Position numbers and translations under genes: made by a program
DNA from: Alphaproteobacteria bacterium
Lineage (GTDB): Bacteria > Myxococcota_A > UBA796 > GCA-2862545
Direction of reading: 5' to 3'
NCBI GenBank assembly: GCA_020632885.1
Contig: JACKEQ010000007.1
Span: 151,134-215,133, forward strand
DNA length: 64,000 nt
Notes under the pieces: generated by a model
The model's database searches: none
Told to the model about the DNA's origin: nothing
The model's input: the letters and a program-made list of their open reading frames with translations, nothing else
In this document: positions 44,502 to 53,002 of the stretch, piece by piece
Layout of the letters: every line of letters begins with the position of its first letter
How positions within the stretch are numbered: the first letter of the stretch is position 1

Positions 44502-45900
44502 CGTTGCCCCTCCCGTACACGTCCTCGAGGCGCTCGATGTCGTCCTCCCCGAGGTACGGACCCACCTGGACCTCCACGAGGTGCAGGTCGACCCCGCCGA
44601 CGTTCTCGAGGCGATGGGCCTGCCCGGCCCGAACGAGCACGTGGTCGCCGACCGCCAGCGAGCGCACCTCACCGTCCACCTCGACCTTCCCCACGCCGCC
44701 GACGACGATCCAGTGCTCGTCGCGGTGGGCGTGCCGCTGGAGCGACAGGCACTCGCCCGGTGTGACGACGAGCCGCTTGACCTGGAAGCCCTCCCCGCGG
44801 TCGACGACCCGGTAGCGCCCCCAGGGACGCTCGGCGCGCGGGTGCTCCTCGACCTCGTCCCGCGGGCCCAGGGCTTCCACGAGCTCCTTCACCTCGCCCG
44901 CCCGGTCGAGCGGGGCCACGAGCACGGCGTCCGGCGTGCCGACGACGACGAGCCCCTCGAGCCCCACGCCGGCGACGAGGATGTCCTCGCCGTGCAGGTA
45001 GCACCCCTGGCTGTCGAGCTGGACGGCGTCGCCGCGGAGGGCGTTCCCGGCCGGGTCGAGCGGGCTGGCCTCCCGGAGCGCGCCGAACGAGCCCAGGTCG
45101 GTCCACCCCATCTCCACCGGCACGACGGCCGCGAGCGGCGTGCGCTCCATCACGGCCACGTCGACCGCGATGGACGGGACCTGCGACCAGGCCGCGGCGT
45201 CCAGACGCACGGTGCGACCGTCGTCGGTGCCGGCCGCCCAGGCCTCCCGCACGGCCACGAGGAGCCCGGGCTCGAGACGCTCGAGCTCCGCCAGCAGGAC
45301 CTCGGGAGCGAACAGGAAGATGCCGGCGTTCCAGGTGAGCCCGGCTGCCAGGTAGGCGCGGGCCGCGTCGGAGTCGGGCTTCTCGACGAACCGACGCACG
45401 GGACGCACGCCCGCACCGGGCTCCCCCTCGATCCACCCGTAGCCGGTGTGCGGAGAGGTGGGCCGCACGCCGAACACCACGATGCGCCCCTCGCGGGCGG
45501 CCGGCGCCCCCTCCAGCACGGCGCGACGGAAGGCGTCCGCGTCGTCGATCCGGTGGTCGGCGGGCACGAGGAGCACGAGCGACCCCGGAAGCCGGGCCTG
45601 GACGTCGAGGGCCGCCACAGCCGCCGCGGCCGCCGTGTTCCGCCCCGTGGGCTCGGCCAGCAGGCGCACCGTGCGCCCCGCCCTCCGCACGGCCTCCTGG
45701 AGCAGGAAGCGCTGCGCGTCGGCCCCGATGAGCACGGGATCCCCGAACGGCTCGCACCGCCGCAGCGTGTCGTCGAGCAGGCTGCGCTCGGTCGCCAGCG
45801 GCAGGAGCTGCTTGGGGCGCGCCCGCCTGGACAGGGGCCAGAGGCGGGTGCCCGCTCCGCCGCAGAGCACGACGGGGACGATGGCGGGGGTGTGGGTCAG
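44494..45900 (-). CDS. manC: Mannose-1-phosphate guanylyltransferase / mannose-6-phosphate isomerase, probable CTG start
   Basis: About 468 residues. The nucleotidyltransferase domain has 'VVLCGGAGTRLWPLSR', 'EPTGRNTAAAAAVAAL', 'VPADHRI' and 'FVEKPD'. The C-terminal cupin isomerase domain has 'ERPWGRYRVVDRGEGFQVKR' and 'QRHAHRDEHWIVVGG'. It makes GDP-mannose, and often also mannose-6-phosphate. No ATG, GTG or TTG lies near the right place; an ATG at 45972 would overlap the divergent gmd start. The CTG at 45900 has GGAGG five bases upstream and gives the usual N-terminus, so I choose it. The product feeds Gmd, encoded divergently. Confidence 0.9.
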   Translation of the reverse strand: MTHTPAIVPVVLCGGAGTRLWPLSRRARPKQLLPLATERSLLDDTLRRCEPFGDPVLIGADAQRFLLQEAVRRAGRTVRLLAEPTGRNTAAAAAVAALDVQARLPGSLVLLVPADHRIDDADAFRRAVLEGAPAAREGRIVVFGVRPTSPHTGYGWIEGEPGAGVRPVRRFVEKPDSDAARAYLAAGLTWNAGIFLFAPEVLLAELERLEPGLLVAVREAWAAGTDDGRTVRLDAAAWSQVPSIAVDVAVMERTPLAAVVPVEMGWTDLGSFGALREASPLDPAGNALRGDAVQLDSQGCYLHGEDILVAGVGLEGLVVVGTPDAVLVAPLDRAGEVKELVEALGPRDEVEEHPRAERPWGRYRVVDRGEGFQVKRLVVTPGECLSLQRHAHRDEHWIVVGGVGKVEVDGEVRSLAVGDHVLVRAGQAHRLENVGGVDLHLVEVQVGPYLGEDDIERLEDVYGRGNGD

Positions 45901-45970
45901 GGGGCCCTCCGGGGCGGGGTCTAACCGTCTCCAGGGCGCGGCGGACGTTTCGTGATTACCTGACGACCCC
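45901..45970. promoter_or_regulatory. Divergent manC/gmd control region
   Basis: Seventy base pairs separate the presumed manC CTG start from the gmd ATG. It must hold the manC ribosome site (GGAGG, minus strand about 45906-45910) and promoters for both directions. 'GTGATTACC' (about 45952-45960) is the only A+T-richer patch. No clear -35/-10 pair was recognised. Confidence 0.4.
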
Positions 45971-46963
45971 ATGAAGACGGCACTGATCACGGGCATCACC
46001 GGACAGGACGGGAGCTGGCTCGCGGAGCTCCTGCTCGCGAAGGGCTACGCGGTCCACGGCACGGTGCGGAGGACGTCCACGCCGGGGGATTCGCGCCTCC
46101 TGCCCTTCCTCGACCGTCTCGTGCTCCACCCGGCCGACATGACCGACGCCGGCAGCCTCCGGGACGCGGTGGCCGCCTGCCGACCCGACGAGGTCTACAA
46201 CCTCGCCGCCCAGTCCCACGTGGGCACGAGCTGGGCGATGCCGGCGTACACGACGGACGTGGCGGGCCTCGGTGCGGTCCGCCTGCTCGACGCCGTGCGC
46301 GCGGAGGCCCCGTCCGCGCGGGTCTACCAGGCGTCCACCTGCGAGATCTTCGGCACCTCGCCGGCCCCGCAGTCCGAAGCCACGCCCCTGGCCCCGCGCA
46401 ACCCGTACGCCGTCGGGAAGGCCGCCGCGTACCACGCCGTCCGCAACCACCGCGACGCCTACGGCCTGTTCGCGGTGAACGGCATCCTCTTCAACCACGA
46501 GTCCGAGCGGCGCGGCGAGCGGTTCGTCACCCGCAAGATCACCCGTGCCGTCGGGCGGATCGTGGCTGGGACGCAGGGCTCGCTGGCCCTCGGCAACCTC
46601 GAAGCACGCCGGGACTGGGGGCATGCGGAGGACTACGTCGAGGCCATGTGGCGCATGCTTCAGCTCGACGCCCCGGAGGACCTCGTGGTGGCCACGGGCG
46701 TCTCCCACAGCGTGCAGGACTTCGTGGAGGCGGCCTTCGCCGCGGCGGGTCTGGACTGGCGGGAGCACGTCACGACCGACCCGGCCCTCGTCCGCCCCAT
46801 CGACATCCCGGAGCTGGTCGGCGACGCGAGCCGCGCCCGCGAGCGGATCGGATGGTCGCCGCGCGTGGGGTTCGACGCGCTCGTGCGCCGCATGGTGGAC
46901 CACGACGTGCGTCTGGCGCGCCTCGAGCGGGACTGCGGGGAGGCCCCGGTCCCGCGCAGATAG
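45971..46963 (+). CDS. gmd: GDP-mannose 4,6-dehydratase
   Basis: 330 residues, slightly short for Gmd (~345-370). It is an extended SDR: NADP-binding 'GITGQDGSWLAELLL', then 'VYNLAAQSHVGTSW' and catalytic Thr-Glu in 'ASTCEIFG'. Tyr and Lys follow in 'NPYAVGKAAAYH', and 'LFNHESERRGERFVTRKIT' and 'LGNLEARRDWGHAEDYV' are typical Gmd sequence. It converts GDP-mannose to GDP-4-keto-6-deoxymannose, the precursor of GDP-fucose, rhamnose or perosamine for surface glycans. No second-step enzyme is in the window. It has no clear ribosome site. It is divergent from manC, its substrate supplier. Confidence 0.92.
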   Translation: MKTALITGITGQDGSWLAELLLAKGYAVHGTVRRTSTPGDSRLLPFLDRLVLHPADMTDAGSLRDAVAACRPDEVYNLAAQSHVGTSWAMPAYTTDVAGLGAVRLLDAVRAEAPSARVYQASTCEIFGTSPAPQSEATPLAPRNPYAVGKAAAYHAVRNHRDAYGLFAVNGILFNHESERRGERFVTRKITRAVGRIVAGTQGSLALGNLEARRDWGHAEDYVEAMWRMLQLDAPEDLVVATGVSHSVQDFVEAAFAAAGLDWREHVTTDPALVRPIDIPELVGDASRARERIGWSPRVGFDALVRRMVDHDVRLARLERDCGEAPVPRR

Positions 46964-47076
46964 GGGTCTGTGCTGCACGAAGGGTTGCACGTCCCGCCGG
47001 GGGCGACGATCATGCGCCCTCACGCTCTCGGGGCCCGCCGGCAGGCCCGTCCCACCGCCCACGGAGGCATCCCGGA

Positions 47077-48603
47077 TTGTCCGCCCAGACCCCCGGCAGG
47101 CTCGGTCACTACGAGCCCACCAGGCTCCTCGCCACAGGGGGCTCCGCACAGATCTGGCTGGCGACCGACGACGAGGGCAACGAGGTCGCGCTCAAGGTCG
47201 CGCGCACCGACCAGAACCGTCCGGCCCTCCTGCGTGAGGCGCAGATCCTCTCCACGGCGCGCCACCCGGGCATCGTCCAGATGCTCGACGCGGGCGAGGA
47301 CGGCCGGTGGATCGCGCTGGAGCGGGTGCGCGGTCTCCTGATGGACGACTGGGCGCGCGACAAGCCGCCCGAGGCGATCGTGAAGGTGGCCTTCGAGCTC
47401 GTGGAGGCCCTCGAGCACCTCCACAGCCACGGGGTGATCCACGGAGACCTCAAGCCGTCGAACGTGATCATCGACACCGAGGGCCGCGCGCGCCTCCTGG
47501 ACCTCGGGATCGCGAGCTTCTCCCACGAGGCCCCCGACACGTTCAAGGGCACGCTCGGCTACGCCGCGCCCGAGCTCCTGCGGCGCGAGCAGGCCACCGA
47601 GGCCACCGACATCTACGGCCTGGGCGCGATGCTCTACACGTGCCTCACGGGCCGCACGCCCTTCGTGGCGCCCGATCCGGCGGCCCTCACGTACCTGCCG
47701 CTCGTCTCGCTGCCCGCGCCGCCGTCCACCTTCCGTCCGGACGTCCCGGCGTCCCTCAACCAGCTCCTGCTCGCCCTCCTCGCCCGCGACCCCAGCCGCC
47801 GTCCGAGCAGCCTGGCGCGCGTGAAGGAGGCGCTCAACCGCACGATGAACCGCCTGGCGGACCCCATCTTCGGCATGCTCGACGAGCGCGAGGAGCTCCG
47901 GCGAGCCGTCGTGGGTGCCGCAGACGGCGAGGCCCGCGTGGTCGTCATCTACGGGCCCCCGGGCTCGGGGCGCCGCACGCTCATCAGCGAGGCCGTCGAC
48001 TGCGGGCGCCGTGAGGGCCTGCCCTACGTGAAGGGCACCGACCTCAAGCAAGCCCTGACCCGCCTCCGCACCGACAAGCGGCCCATCGTGATGCTGCACA
48101 AGGCCCAGCACCGCGGTGCTCAGCAGCTCGCCCGGGTCATCCTCAACGAGCACCTGCCCTGCCTGCTGCTCCTGCACTCGGACCGCCCCACTCCCGCCCT
48201 CGCCGAGATGGGCGCCATCCTCATCACGCCCTCGCCGCTGTCCCTGCGCGACGTGCAGACCCTCGTGGCCGTGTCGGGCGTCGACCCCTCCAACGCCGAG
48301 CAGTGGTGGCGCGAGAGCCTCGGGCTGCCCATCGCCATCATGGGGCGCATCCGGGCCGCGCGCCGCCAGGCCAACCAGCTTCCCTTCGACGCCCGGGACC
48401 TGCCGAGCGAGTCCCGCAAGATCCTCAAGGCGCTGCGGACCCAGAAGAAGCTCGTGGTGGCGGACCTGGCGCGGTTGGTGGGCATGAACGAGCACCTCCT
48501 GCTCGACCATTGCGAGGTGCTGTTCGCCGAGGGCCTCGCGGCCGCCGACGACGACGGGGCCTCCATCCGCTTCGTCGACGACGGCATCTCCGGAGACCTC
48601 TGA
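47077..48603 (+). CDS. Hanks-type Ser/Thr kinase with degenerate P-loop C-terminal domain
   Basis: 508 residues from a TTG start with GGAGG nine bases upstream. The kinase half has a Gly loop ('LATGGSAQIWLA'), Lys40 ('VALKVA'), 'HGDLKPSNVII' (His122-Gly123-Asp124, a non-RD kinase), Asp142 in 'LDLG' (for DFG) and 'GTLGYAAPELL'. It should be active. From about residue 290 an AAA/NACHT-like domain begins, but its Walker A reads 'GPPGSGRRT' with Arg for the usual Lys, and no acidic Walker B is seen ('RPIVMLHKAQH'). The end ('DLARLVGMNEHLLLDHCEV') looks like a winged helix. The stop overlaps the acyltransferase start (TGATG), so the kinase may control phospholipid synthesis; this is inference. Confidence 0.85.
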   Translation: MSAQTPGRLGHYEPTRLLATGGSAQIWLATDDEGNEVALKVARTDQNRPALLREAQILSTARHPGIVQMLDAGEDGRWIALERVRGLLMDDWARDKPPEAIVKVAFELVEALEHLHSHGVIHGDLKPSNVIIDTEGRARLLDLGIASFSHEAPDTFKGTLGYAAPELLRREQATEATDIYGLGAMLYTCLTGRTPFVAPDPAALTYLPLVSLPAPPSTFRPDVPASLNQLLLALLARDPSRRPSSLARVKEALNRTMNRLADPIFGMLDEREELRRAVVGAADGEARVVVIYGPPGSGRRTLISEAVDCGRREGLPYVKGTDLKQALTRLRTDKRPIVMLHKAQHRGAQQLARVILNEHLPCLLLLHSDRPTPALAEMGAILITPSPLSLRDVQTLVAVSGVDPSNAEQWWRESLGLPIAIMGRIRAARRQANQLPFDARDLPSESRKILKALRTQKKLVVADLARLVGMNEHLLLDHCEVLFAEGLAAADDDGASIRFVDDGISGDL

Positions 48604-50168
48604 TGACCGCATCCAGCGGGCTGTTCACGCCCCGTCCCCGCGAGCTCGTCATCCGCGACCTGCTCGATCGCTCCCGGCGCCGGTTCGACCAGCTCCCGGA
48701 CGACAGCCTGGCCGCCCTGCTGGAGGACGCCGTCTACAACGAGCGCAAGCGGCTCGAGCGCGACACCGTGCACGAGGGGGAGCGCGAGCGCCTCGATGCC
48801 CTCGCGGACGCCCTGGTGCACGGGAAGCGCTCGGACTGGACGCAGCACGGGCTCGACCTCGTGCGCTGGTGGGCCGACGAGATCCACGGCCGCTTCTCCC
48901 AGCGCGCCTACCGCGCGGCCACCCGCGTGCTGCCGGGCGCCCTGACCCGGATCCTCACGGCCCGTCCGAGCCGTCTGCCCAACTGGGGTGGGCTCGAGTC
49001 GCGGATCCAGGTGCACGGGCAGGTGGAGCAGATCGCGAAGCTCGCCGAAGAGGCCACGCTGATCCTGGCGCCCACGCACGTGTCCAACATGGACTCGCCG
49101 CTCATCGGCTTCGCCCTGTACCAGGCGGGCCTGCCGCCGTTCGTCTACGGCGCCGGGCTCAACCTGTTCAGCAACCCCGTCATGGGCTGGTGGATGAGCC
49201 GCCTCGGGGCCTACACGGTCGACCGGAAGAAGCGTGCGGTGCTCTACAAGGAGGTCCTCAAGGACTACTCCATCCGCTGCCTCACCACGCGTCACCACAG
49301 CCTGTTCTTCCCGGGCGGCACGCGCGCGCGGTCCGGCGCCATCGAGACCCACGTGAAGAAGGGCCTGCTCGGCACCGGCATCACGGCCTGGCAGGAGATG
49401 CTCGCCGCGAAGCGCGACGACCCCGAGGTCTACGTCGTGCCGCTCACCCTGTCGTTCCAGCTCGTGCTCGAGGCCAACACGCTCATCGAGGACCACCTCG
49501 AGGAGGCCGGGAAGCAGCGGTACATCATCTCGGACGACGAGTTCGCCCAGCCCCGCAAGCTCTACCAGTTCGCGAGCCGCATGATGGAGCTGGACGCGAG
49601 CATCGTCTGCCACTTCGGCGACCCCGTCGACTGCATCGGCAATCCGGTGTCCTACGACCCCGCCGAGCGTGCGGAGCAGGCCGAGCGGCGCCGGCGCTAC
49701 GTCCTGGACGGTGAGGGAGCCGTCGAGCACGACACCCAGCGCGACACCATCTACACGAACCGCCTGGCGAACGCGCTCCTCGAGGCCTGGCCCCGCTACA
49801 GCCACGCGATGGTCACCCACGTCGCGGCCTTCGCGGCGTGGCAGTGCCTCGAGCGGGAGGTCGGCAGCGACGACCCCTTCCGGCTGGTGCGGGTGCCCGA
49901 GGGCAAGCGCACCTTCCCGCAGCACGTCTACATGGAGCGCCTCCGGGCCGTGGTGGACGGCGTGAAGAAGGGTGCCCTCGACGGCCGCTGGCACTGCCAG
50001 CTCCCCGACTCGGCGGAGGGCACGCTCGACGCCGCTCTCGACCGCTTCGGGCGCTACCACCGGTCGCGCGCGCTCCAGCGGGTCGGCTCGTCCATCGTGA
50101 TCGGCGACCCCCGGCTCTGCTTCTACTACCGCAACCGGCTCGCCCACGCCGCGGAGGCCCTGGCATGA
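48603..50168 (+). CDS. PlsB-like glycerol-3-phosphate acyltransferase
   Basis: 521 residues, shorter than E. coli PlsB (~800). The H-x4-D motif is in 'LAPTHVSNMDSPLIGF' (His159, Asp164), followed by 'YGAGLNLFSNPVMGWWMSRL', 'FFPGGTRARSGAIETH' (the substrate-binding block) and 'VVPLTLSFQLVLE'. It probably acylates glycerol 3-phosphate or a related alcohol at the inner membrane. No strong membrane span is seen. It overlaps both neighbours (TGATG before, ATGA after), so it is coupled to the kinase and to the GpsA-like gene. The acyltransferase family is sure; the exact acceptor is inferred. Confidence 0.83.
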   Translation: MTASSGLFTPRPRELVIRDLLDRSRRRFDQLPDDSLAALLEDAVYNERKRLERDTVHEGERERLDALADALVHGKRSDWTQHGLDLVRWWADEIHGRFSQRAYRAATRVLPGALTRILTARPSRLPNWGGLESRIQVHGQVEQIAKLAEEATLILAPTHVSNMDSPLIGFALYQAGLPPFVYGAGLNLFSNPVMGWWMSRLGAYTVDRKKRAVLYKEVLKDYSIRCLTTRHHSLFFPGGTRARSGAIETHVKKGLLGTGITAWQEMLAAKRDDPEVYVVPLTLSFQLVLEANTLIEDHLEEAGKQRYIISDDEFAQPRKLYQFASRMMELDASIVCHFGDPVDCIGNPVSYDPAERAEQAERRRRYVLDGEGAVEHDTQRDTIYTNRLANALLEAWPRYSHAMVTHVAAFAAWQCLEREVGSDDPFRLVRVPEGKRTFPQHVYMERLRAVVDGVKKGALDGRWHCQLPDSAEGTLDAALDRFGRYHRSRALQRVGSSIVIGDPRLCFYYRNRLAHAAEALA

Positions 50169-51061
50169 AGGTCGGAATCCTCGGGGGAGGCCGCTGGGGC
50201 CAGGCGCTCGCGCGGCTCGTGCTCGCGGCGGGCAACGAGCCCCTCATCGCCTACAAGGACAAGCGTCCTCCCAACATGCTCAAGAGCACCAAGAAGGTGG
50301 AGGAGGTGCCCCAGCAGTGCGATCTGCTGCTCGTGGCCACGTCCGCCTCCGAGGTGCGCAGCGCCATCCGGCAGACCCTCCCCCACCCCGGGAACCGCAT
50401 CGTGGTCGCGGGTCGCGGGCTGGAGCCGGCCACGGGTCGCTGGCTCACCGATGTGGTGCTCGAGGAGTGCGACGCCGTGCGCGTCGGGGCTCTCGCCGGC
50501 CCCGCACCCGTCTCGGAGATCCTGAACGGCGGGCTCTGCGCGGGGGTGGTGGCGTCGCCGTACACCGACGTCCGCAAGCTCGCCACGCGCGCCCTCCACA
50601 GCGGGCGCTACCGGCTCTACACCTCGCCGGACCTCGCGGGCGTGCAGCTCGCGGGTGCCATCGTGCCCGTGCTGGCCTGCATGATCGGGCTCGCATCGGG
50701 GCTCCAGGGCGCCGGGGTGGGCATGCACGCGATGGTGCTCACACGGGGCATCGCGGAGGCCGCTCGTCTGGCGGAGGCGCTGGGTGGAGACCCCGCCACC
50801 CTCGCGGGTCTGGCGGGCGTCGGCGACCTCGTGGCCGCCCAGTCGGTGTCCGACCACCCGAGCTTCGCCGCGGGCCTCGCCCTCGCGAAGGGCAAGCGCG
50901 ATCAGGGGCCGCTGGCGATCGCGAAGGCGCTCCACACGCGCGCCCAGGAGCTCCATGTCGAGCTGCCGCTCACCCGCGCGCTGATCCGCATCTACGAGGG
51001 CGTGCACCCGCTCGAGGCCGTCCAGGAGCTCATGGCGCGCACGGCGGCCTCCGAGATCTGA
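50165..51061 (+). CDS. GpsA-like glycerol-3-phosphate dehydrogenase homologue with replaced catalytic residues
   Basis: 298 residues, somewhat short for GpsA (~330). The NAD(P)-binding 'GILGGGRWGQALARL' and the overall layout are kept ('GVQLAGAIVPVLACMIGLAS', 'LAGVGDLVAAQSV'). Key residues differ from the family. The Lys of the 'TKG' motif is Arg84 ('AGRGLEP'), and the catalytic Lys of 'GALKN' is Val167 ('GAIVP'). The Arg-Asn pair after 'GDL' is lost ('SDHPSFAAG'); only Asp221 remains. It is therefore probably not a normal sn-glycerol-3-phosphate dehydrogenase. It may be a sensor or pseudoenzyme acting with the coupled acyltransferase and kinase. ATGA overlap with the preceding gene. Confidence 0.8.
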   Translation: MKVGILGGGRWGQALARLVLAAGNEPLIAYKDKRPPNMLKSTKKVEEVPQQCDLLLVATSASEVRSAIRQTLPHPGNRIVVAGRGLEPATGRWLTDVVLEECDAVRVGALAGPAPVSEILNGGLCAGVVASPYTDVRKLATRALHSGRYRLYTSPDLAGVQLAGAIVPVLACMIGLASGLQGAGVGMHAMVLTRGIAEAARLAEALGGDPATLAGLAGVGDLVAAQSVSDHPSFAAGLALAKGKRDQGPLAIAKALHTRAQELHVELPLTRALIRIYEGVHPLEAVQELMARTAASEI

Positions 51062-51127
51062 CCCCCGGGGTGGTCGTCCGGGCCCCCGTGCCTACCGTTG
51101 CCCTCCATGCGCGAACAGGGAGGGACC

Positions 51128-52153
51128 ATGGAGTACCGCAACCTCGGCAACACCGGAACGAAGGTGTCCACGCTGTGTCTCGGCACGATGACCTTCGGGG
51201 AGGCCGACGAGAACAGCTTCATGCACAAGGTGGGCAGCAGCGAGGCCACCAGCTTCGAGGTCATGGACCGCGCCCTCGACCACGGCGTGAACTTCTGGGA
51301 CACCGCCGACGTGTACGGCCAGGACGGCCTGTCCGAGCGCGTGATCGGCACGTGGTTCCAGGACCGGAAGCGGCGGGACGACGTCGTGCTGGCCACCAAG
51401 TTCCGGTTCCGCATGGGACAGGGCCCGAACGGCACGGGCGCGTCGCGTCGCCGCATCGTCCGCGCGGTGGAGGACAGCCTGCGTCGCCTCCAGACCGATC
51501 GCATCGACCTCTACCAGATCCACATGCAGGACCTCGACACCCCGGAGGACGAGCTCCTGCGCGCTCTCGACGACCTCGTGACCGCGGGGAAGGTCGTGTA
51601 CGTCGGCTGCTCGAACTACGCGGCCTACCGCCTGATGGACAGCCTGTGGCGCAGCCGGACGAGCGGTCGTGTCGCGTTCGCGACCATGCAGATGCAGTAC
51701 AGCCTGGCCGTGCGTGACATCGAGCGGGAGCACGTGCCCATCGCGGTGCGCGAGGGGGTCGGCATCCTGCCCTGGTCGCCGCTGGCGGGTGGGCTGCTCA
51801 CCGGGAAGTACCGCGAGGGCCAGCCCGCACCCGAGGGCACGCGGATGGCGCAGTGGAAGTCCCGCTACGAGGCGTTCGACAAGCCGCGGAACTGGCGGGT
51901 GGTCGAGGCGCTCGTGCAGGTGGCCGAGGAGGTCGGGCGCACCCCGAGCCAGGTCGCGCTCGCCTGGCTCCTCCACAAGCCCGGCGTCACCTCGGTGATC
52001 TTCGGTGCCCGCACGGTTGCCCAGCTCGACGACAACCTGGCGGCGGCGGACCTCGCGCTGTCCGAGGCCCAGATGAAGGTCCTGGACGACGCGAGCGCCC
52101 TCGAGGTCGGCTACCCCTACGCCTTCATGCACCAGGTCCAGAAGGCCTGGTAG
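51128..52153 (+). CDS. Aldo/keto reductase
   Basis: 341 residues. The ATG at 51128 follows GGGAGGGACC. The catalytic tetrad is visible: Asp and Tyr in 'FWDTADVYG', Lys in 'LATKF' and His in 'YQIHMQD'. 'LGTMTFGEA' and 'SPLAGGLLTGKYREG' place it with the YajO/Tas/voltage-gated-K-channel-beta-like AKR group. It reduces aldehydes or ketones with NADPH; substrate unknown. It lies 66 bp after the GpsA-like gene and may have its own promoter. Confidence 0.92.
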   Translation: MEYRNLGNTGTKVSTLCLGTMTFGEADENSFMHKVGSSEATSFEVMDRALDHGVNFWDTADVYGQDGLSERVIGTWFQDRKRRDDVVLATKFRFRMGQGPNGTGASRRRIVRAVEDSLRRLQTDRIDLYQIHMQDLDTPEDELLRALDDLVTAGKVVYVGCSNYAAYRLMDSLWRSRTSGRVAFATMQMQYSLAVRDIEREHVPIAVREGVGILPWSPLAGGLLTGKYREGQPAPEGTRMAQWKSRYEAFDKPRNWRVVEALVQVAEEVGRTPSQVALAWLLHKPGVTSVIFGARTVAQLDDNLAAADLALSEAQMKVLDDASALEVGYPYAFMHQVQKAW

Positions 52154-52218
52154 CCGCGGGTTCTCCGGCGAACGTGTTAACGGAGCGGCATTCGGGGGCA
52201 CGAGCGTCCGGAGGCACG

Positions 52219-52998
52219 ATGTTCGACAACGTCGGAGTGGTCCACGACCCCGGCAGGGCAAGGCGGCAGGCCGTCGCTGCCGTGCTCTCCGCGTTGCTCG
52301 TCGGTGGCGGGCTCGGGTTCGCGGTGGCCGCCGGCTCCTGGACCGTCTCCAAGCTCGCCCCGCAGCTCCGCGCACAGGAGGAGCCCGTGCTGGTCGAGCT
52401 CGTGCAGCTCGACGAGCTGGAGCCTCCCGAGCTGCCGCCAGCCCCTCCGCCGCCCGCGGGGGGTCAGGCGGGGAGCGAGGACCTCCGGGAGCATCGCGTG
52501 GCGGCGTCCGGCGCCGCCGAGGCGTCCGTTGCCCACGAAGAGCCCTCGGACGCCGCCCTGGACGACGCGGAGGACGACGTCGAGGACGTGGAGGCCTCCG
52601 GTCCGGCCGTGCTCTCCGCGCCTCCTACGCTCGACGGGCGTGCCTTCGGCTCGCGTCGCCCGGGCAAGGAGGTCGCTCCACGGTCGGGCACGGCGGAGGG
52701 CGACCCGATGTCCCGCCCGTTCGACGGGAAGGTCGTGCACCACACCGAGCTCAAGCTGCGCCGCAAGGTGGAGCCCGTGTACCCGCCGGCCCTCGACGAG
52801 CCGGCCAACTGCAAGGCGCGCATCCGCATCGGCCGCGACGGCTCCCCGGTGGGCATGGTGGTGACGGGGTGCTCGTCCACCTTCGAGGCCGCCACCCGCC
52901 GGGCGCTCATGCAGTGGCGGTGGGCCCCACCGCAGTTCGACGGCGAGAGCCTGGCGGTGGAGACGGTCTACGGCGTGAAGTTCGAGCCGGAGCGCTGA
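52219..52998 (+). CDS. TonB-family protein
   Basis: 259 residues. The ATG follows CCGGAGGCACG. A single membrane anchor lies near the N-terminus ('AVLSALLVGGGLGFAVAAGS'). A proline-rich and acidic spacer follows ('ELPPAPPPPAGG', 'DDAEDDVEDVE'). The C-terminal TonB domain has 'RRKVEPVYPPALDEPANCKA', 'RIRIGRDGSPVGMVVTGCSS' and 'QWRWAPPQFDGE'. It should transmit energy or signals from the inner to the outer membrane; no ExbB/ExbD gene or TonB-dependent receptor lies nearby. Two cysteines in the C-terminal domain may form a disulfide. Convergent with the methyltransferase gene. Confidence 0.87.
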   Translation: MFDNVGVVHDPGRARRQAVAAVLSALLVGGGLGFAVAAGSWTVSKLAPQLRAQEEPVLVELVQLDELEPPELPPAPPPPAGGQAGSEDLREHRVAASGAAEASVAHEEPSDAALDDAEDDVEDVEASGPAVLSAPPTLDGRAFGSRRPGKEVAPRSGTAEGDPMSRPFDGKVVHHTELKLRRKVEPVYPPALDEPANCKARIRIGRDGSPVGMVVTGCSSTFEAATRRALMQWRWAPPQFDGESLAVETVYGVKFEPER

Positions 52999-53002
52999 CC
53001 CT

